6,332 nt of DNA, taken from the NCBI GenBank assembly GCA_030706285.1, contig JAUZOU010000180.1, positions 1 to 6,332 of the forward strand, given 5' to 3'. This document shows, piece after piece, positions 5,521 to 6,332 of the stretch. This stretch comes from Bacteroidota bacterium (lineage in GTDB: Bacteria > Bacteroidota > Bacteroidia > Bacteroidales > UBA1402). A program made the translations under genes and the position numbers. Position 1 is the stretch's first letter. Every line of letters starts with the position of its first letter. Under the pieces are notes generated by a model that saw only the letters and a list, made by a program, of their open reading frames with translations, searched no databases and had not been told where the DNA came from.

Positions 5521-6224
5521 GCTGGCTATTTCAAAACGAATTGGTTGTTGTCGCGTTGACAATCGCTATTTATTTTTTCGCGCAGCGGTTGCAGGTGAAA
5601 ACGGGTATTATCGTACTAAACCCTATCTTGATCACAGTGATCATTATTATTACGATGCTGATGGTGTTTCACATTCCATACGAAACGTATCATAATGGAA
5701 GCAAGTACATCGATTTTCTTCTTAAACCGGCGGTCGTGGCGTTAGGGGTACCTCTTTATCAACAATTGGAAAAAATAAAGAAACAGGCCTTACATATTGT
5801 TCTTTCTCAATTGGCCGGTTGCTTGGCCGGAATTGTTTCGGTCGTCCTGATTGCCAAACTGATGGGGGCGTCCAAAGATGTTATTTATTCGCTGGCACCT
5901 AAATCGGTCACCACTCCCATTGCGATAGAAGTGTCAAAAGCGATCGGTGGTATTGCACCGCTCACGGCTTCCGTTGTGATCGTTGTAGGTATATTCGGAG
6001 CTATTTTCGGCTATAGTATTATGAGGTTAACCAGAGTGAAAAATCCCATTGCGCAAAGCCTTTCTATGGGGAATGCCGCACATGCCGTCGGGACTTCGAA
6101 GTCAATGGAAATCAGTCCTAATTTTGGCGCCATGTCAAGTATCGGCCTGATTGTAAACGGGATATTTACAGCGATACTTGCCCCCTATTTATTGAAATTA
6201 ATGGAATTATGGATTAAGTTTTAA
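5517..6224 (+). CDS. lrgB: CidB/LrgB family inner-membrane protein
   Basis: 235 residues, full length for the family, largely hydrophobic with about 6-7 transmembrane segments. The LrgB signatures are present in order: KPAVVALGVPLYQQ (70-83), SLAPKSVTTPIAIEVSKAIG (125-144) and GNAAHAVGTSKSME (185-198). The ATG lies inside the last codons of lrgA (4-base overlap), so it is co-translated with its partner. The two proteins are expected to work as a pair in the inner membrane. The pair has been linked to lysis control, overflow metabolism and pyruvate or glycolate export in other organisms, so the transported or regulated substrate here is open. Translation ends at a TAA within an AT-rich stretch without a GC hairpin, so no terminator is seen before the next frame. 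Confidence 0.92.
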   Translation: MSWLFQNELVVVALTIAIYFFAQRLQVKTGIIVLNPILITVIIIITMLMVFHIPYETYHNGSKYIDFLLKPAVVALGVPLYQQLEKIKKQALHIVLSQLAGCLAGIVSVVLIAKLMGASKDVIYSLAPKSVTTPIAIEVSKAIGGIAPLTASVVIVVGIFGAIFGYSIMRLTRVKNPIAQSLSMGNAAHAVGTSKSMEISPNFGAMSSIGLIVNGIFTAILAPYLLKLMELWIKF

Positions 6225-6234
6225 AAAAAATTAA

Positions 6235-6242
6235 TATTTTTG
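6235..6242 (+). promoter_or_regulatory. Possible -7 box for the gene starting at 6280
   Basis: TATTTTTG matches TAnnTTTG and lies 37 bases before the ATG at 6280. No TTG is found about 20 bases upstream (only ATTAAG), so support is partial. Confidence 0.35.
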
Positions 6243-6279
6243 AAAGGCGTATAAAATCTGTCGTACTAATTAAAAGAAT

Positions 6280-6332
6280 ATGAAACGAGTATGTTTGTAC
6301 CAAACGTCAAAGCAGATGGTCATCCGGCATGC
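6280..6332 (+). CDS. Start of an unidentified reading frame cut by the window end
   Basis: An ATG at 6280 opens a frame that runs to the last base (17 complete codons, beginning MKRVCLYQTSKQM). It follows lrgB by 55 bases in the same direction, with AAAAGA at 6272-6277 as a weak ribosome site and a -7-like box upstream. Too short to assign; it may be a chance frame. Confidence 0.3.
   Translation, partial: MKRVCLYQTSKQMVIRH

Noticed and set aside
5812..5831. Repeated TTGGCCGG in lrgB
   Set aside because: It encodes the LAGCLAG stretch of a membrane helix; coding explains it.

Overview
The window looks like a chromosomal segment from a Bacteroidales bacterium (Bacteroides/Parabacteroides/Dysgonomonas-like). 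The evidence is a Bacteroidetes-type promoter (TTG, 20-nt spacer, TATATTTG) before the Fur-family gene, weak Shine-Dalgarno sequences, a secreted polysaccharide-lyase/esterase/deacetylase gene group, and PerR, rubrerythrin and LrgAB proteins of the kind found in anaerobic Bacteroidetes. The species cannot be fixed from sequence alone. There are no rRNA or tRNA genes, CRISPR arrays, insertion sequences or phage genes.

Left part (1-3272): a secreted carbohydrate-processing group. A 5'-truncated protein (frame open from base 3, stop at 1049) shows what looks like the C-terminal catalytic His region of an alpha/beta hydrolase followed by a long beta-rich tail. Eight bases later comes an exported alginate-lyase-superfamily protein (1058-2206). 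It converges, with a 13-base gap, on an exported NodB-like polysaccharide deacetylase on the minus strand (2220-3272) whose metal-binding motif 1 is altered. A lyase, a possible esterase and a deacetylase together suggest processing of a decorated uronate-containing glycan, but the substrate is inference.

Middle (3273-3839): a 66-residue two-helix membrane protein of unknown function on the minus strand (3373-3573), then a 266-base divergent intergenic region. That region holds a perfect 7-bp dyad at a possible minus-strand -7 box, and a strong plus-strand promoter overlapped by a perfect palindrome.

Right part (3840-6332): a peroxide-defence pair, perR (3840-4280) and a rubredoxin-first rubrerythrin/NADH peroxidase (4304-4858), apparently expressed from one promoter whose start region is covered by the TTTGTAA-N3-TTACAAA palindrome, a likely PerR autoregulatory operator. 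A 13-bp-stem terminator (4891-4927) closes this unit. A possible 23-residue membrane peptide (4982-5053) lies before the translationally coupled lrgA-lrgB pair (5131-6224), which encodes CidA/LrgA-like and CidB/LrgB-like inner-membrane proteins. The window ends just inside another plus-strand reading frame (from 6280).

Nothing here is clearly a wholly new system. The points most worth following are the PerR operator, the altered deacetylase active site, the short membrane peptide ahead of lrgAB, and the dyad upstream of the 66-residue membrane protein.
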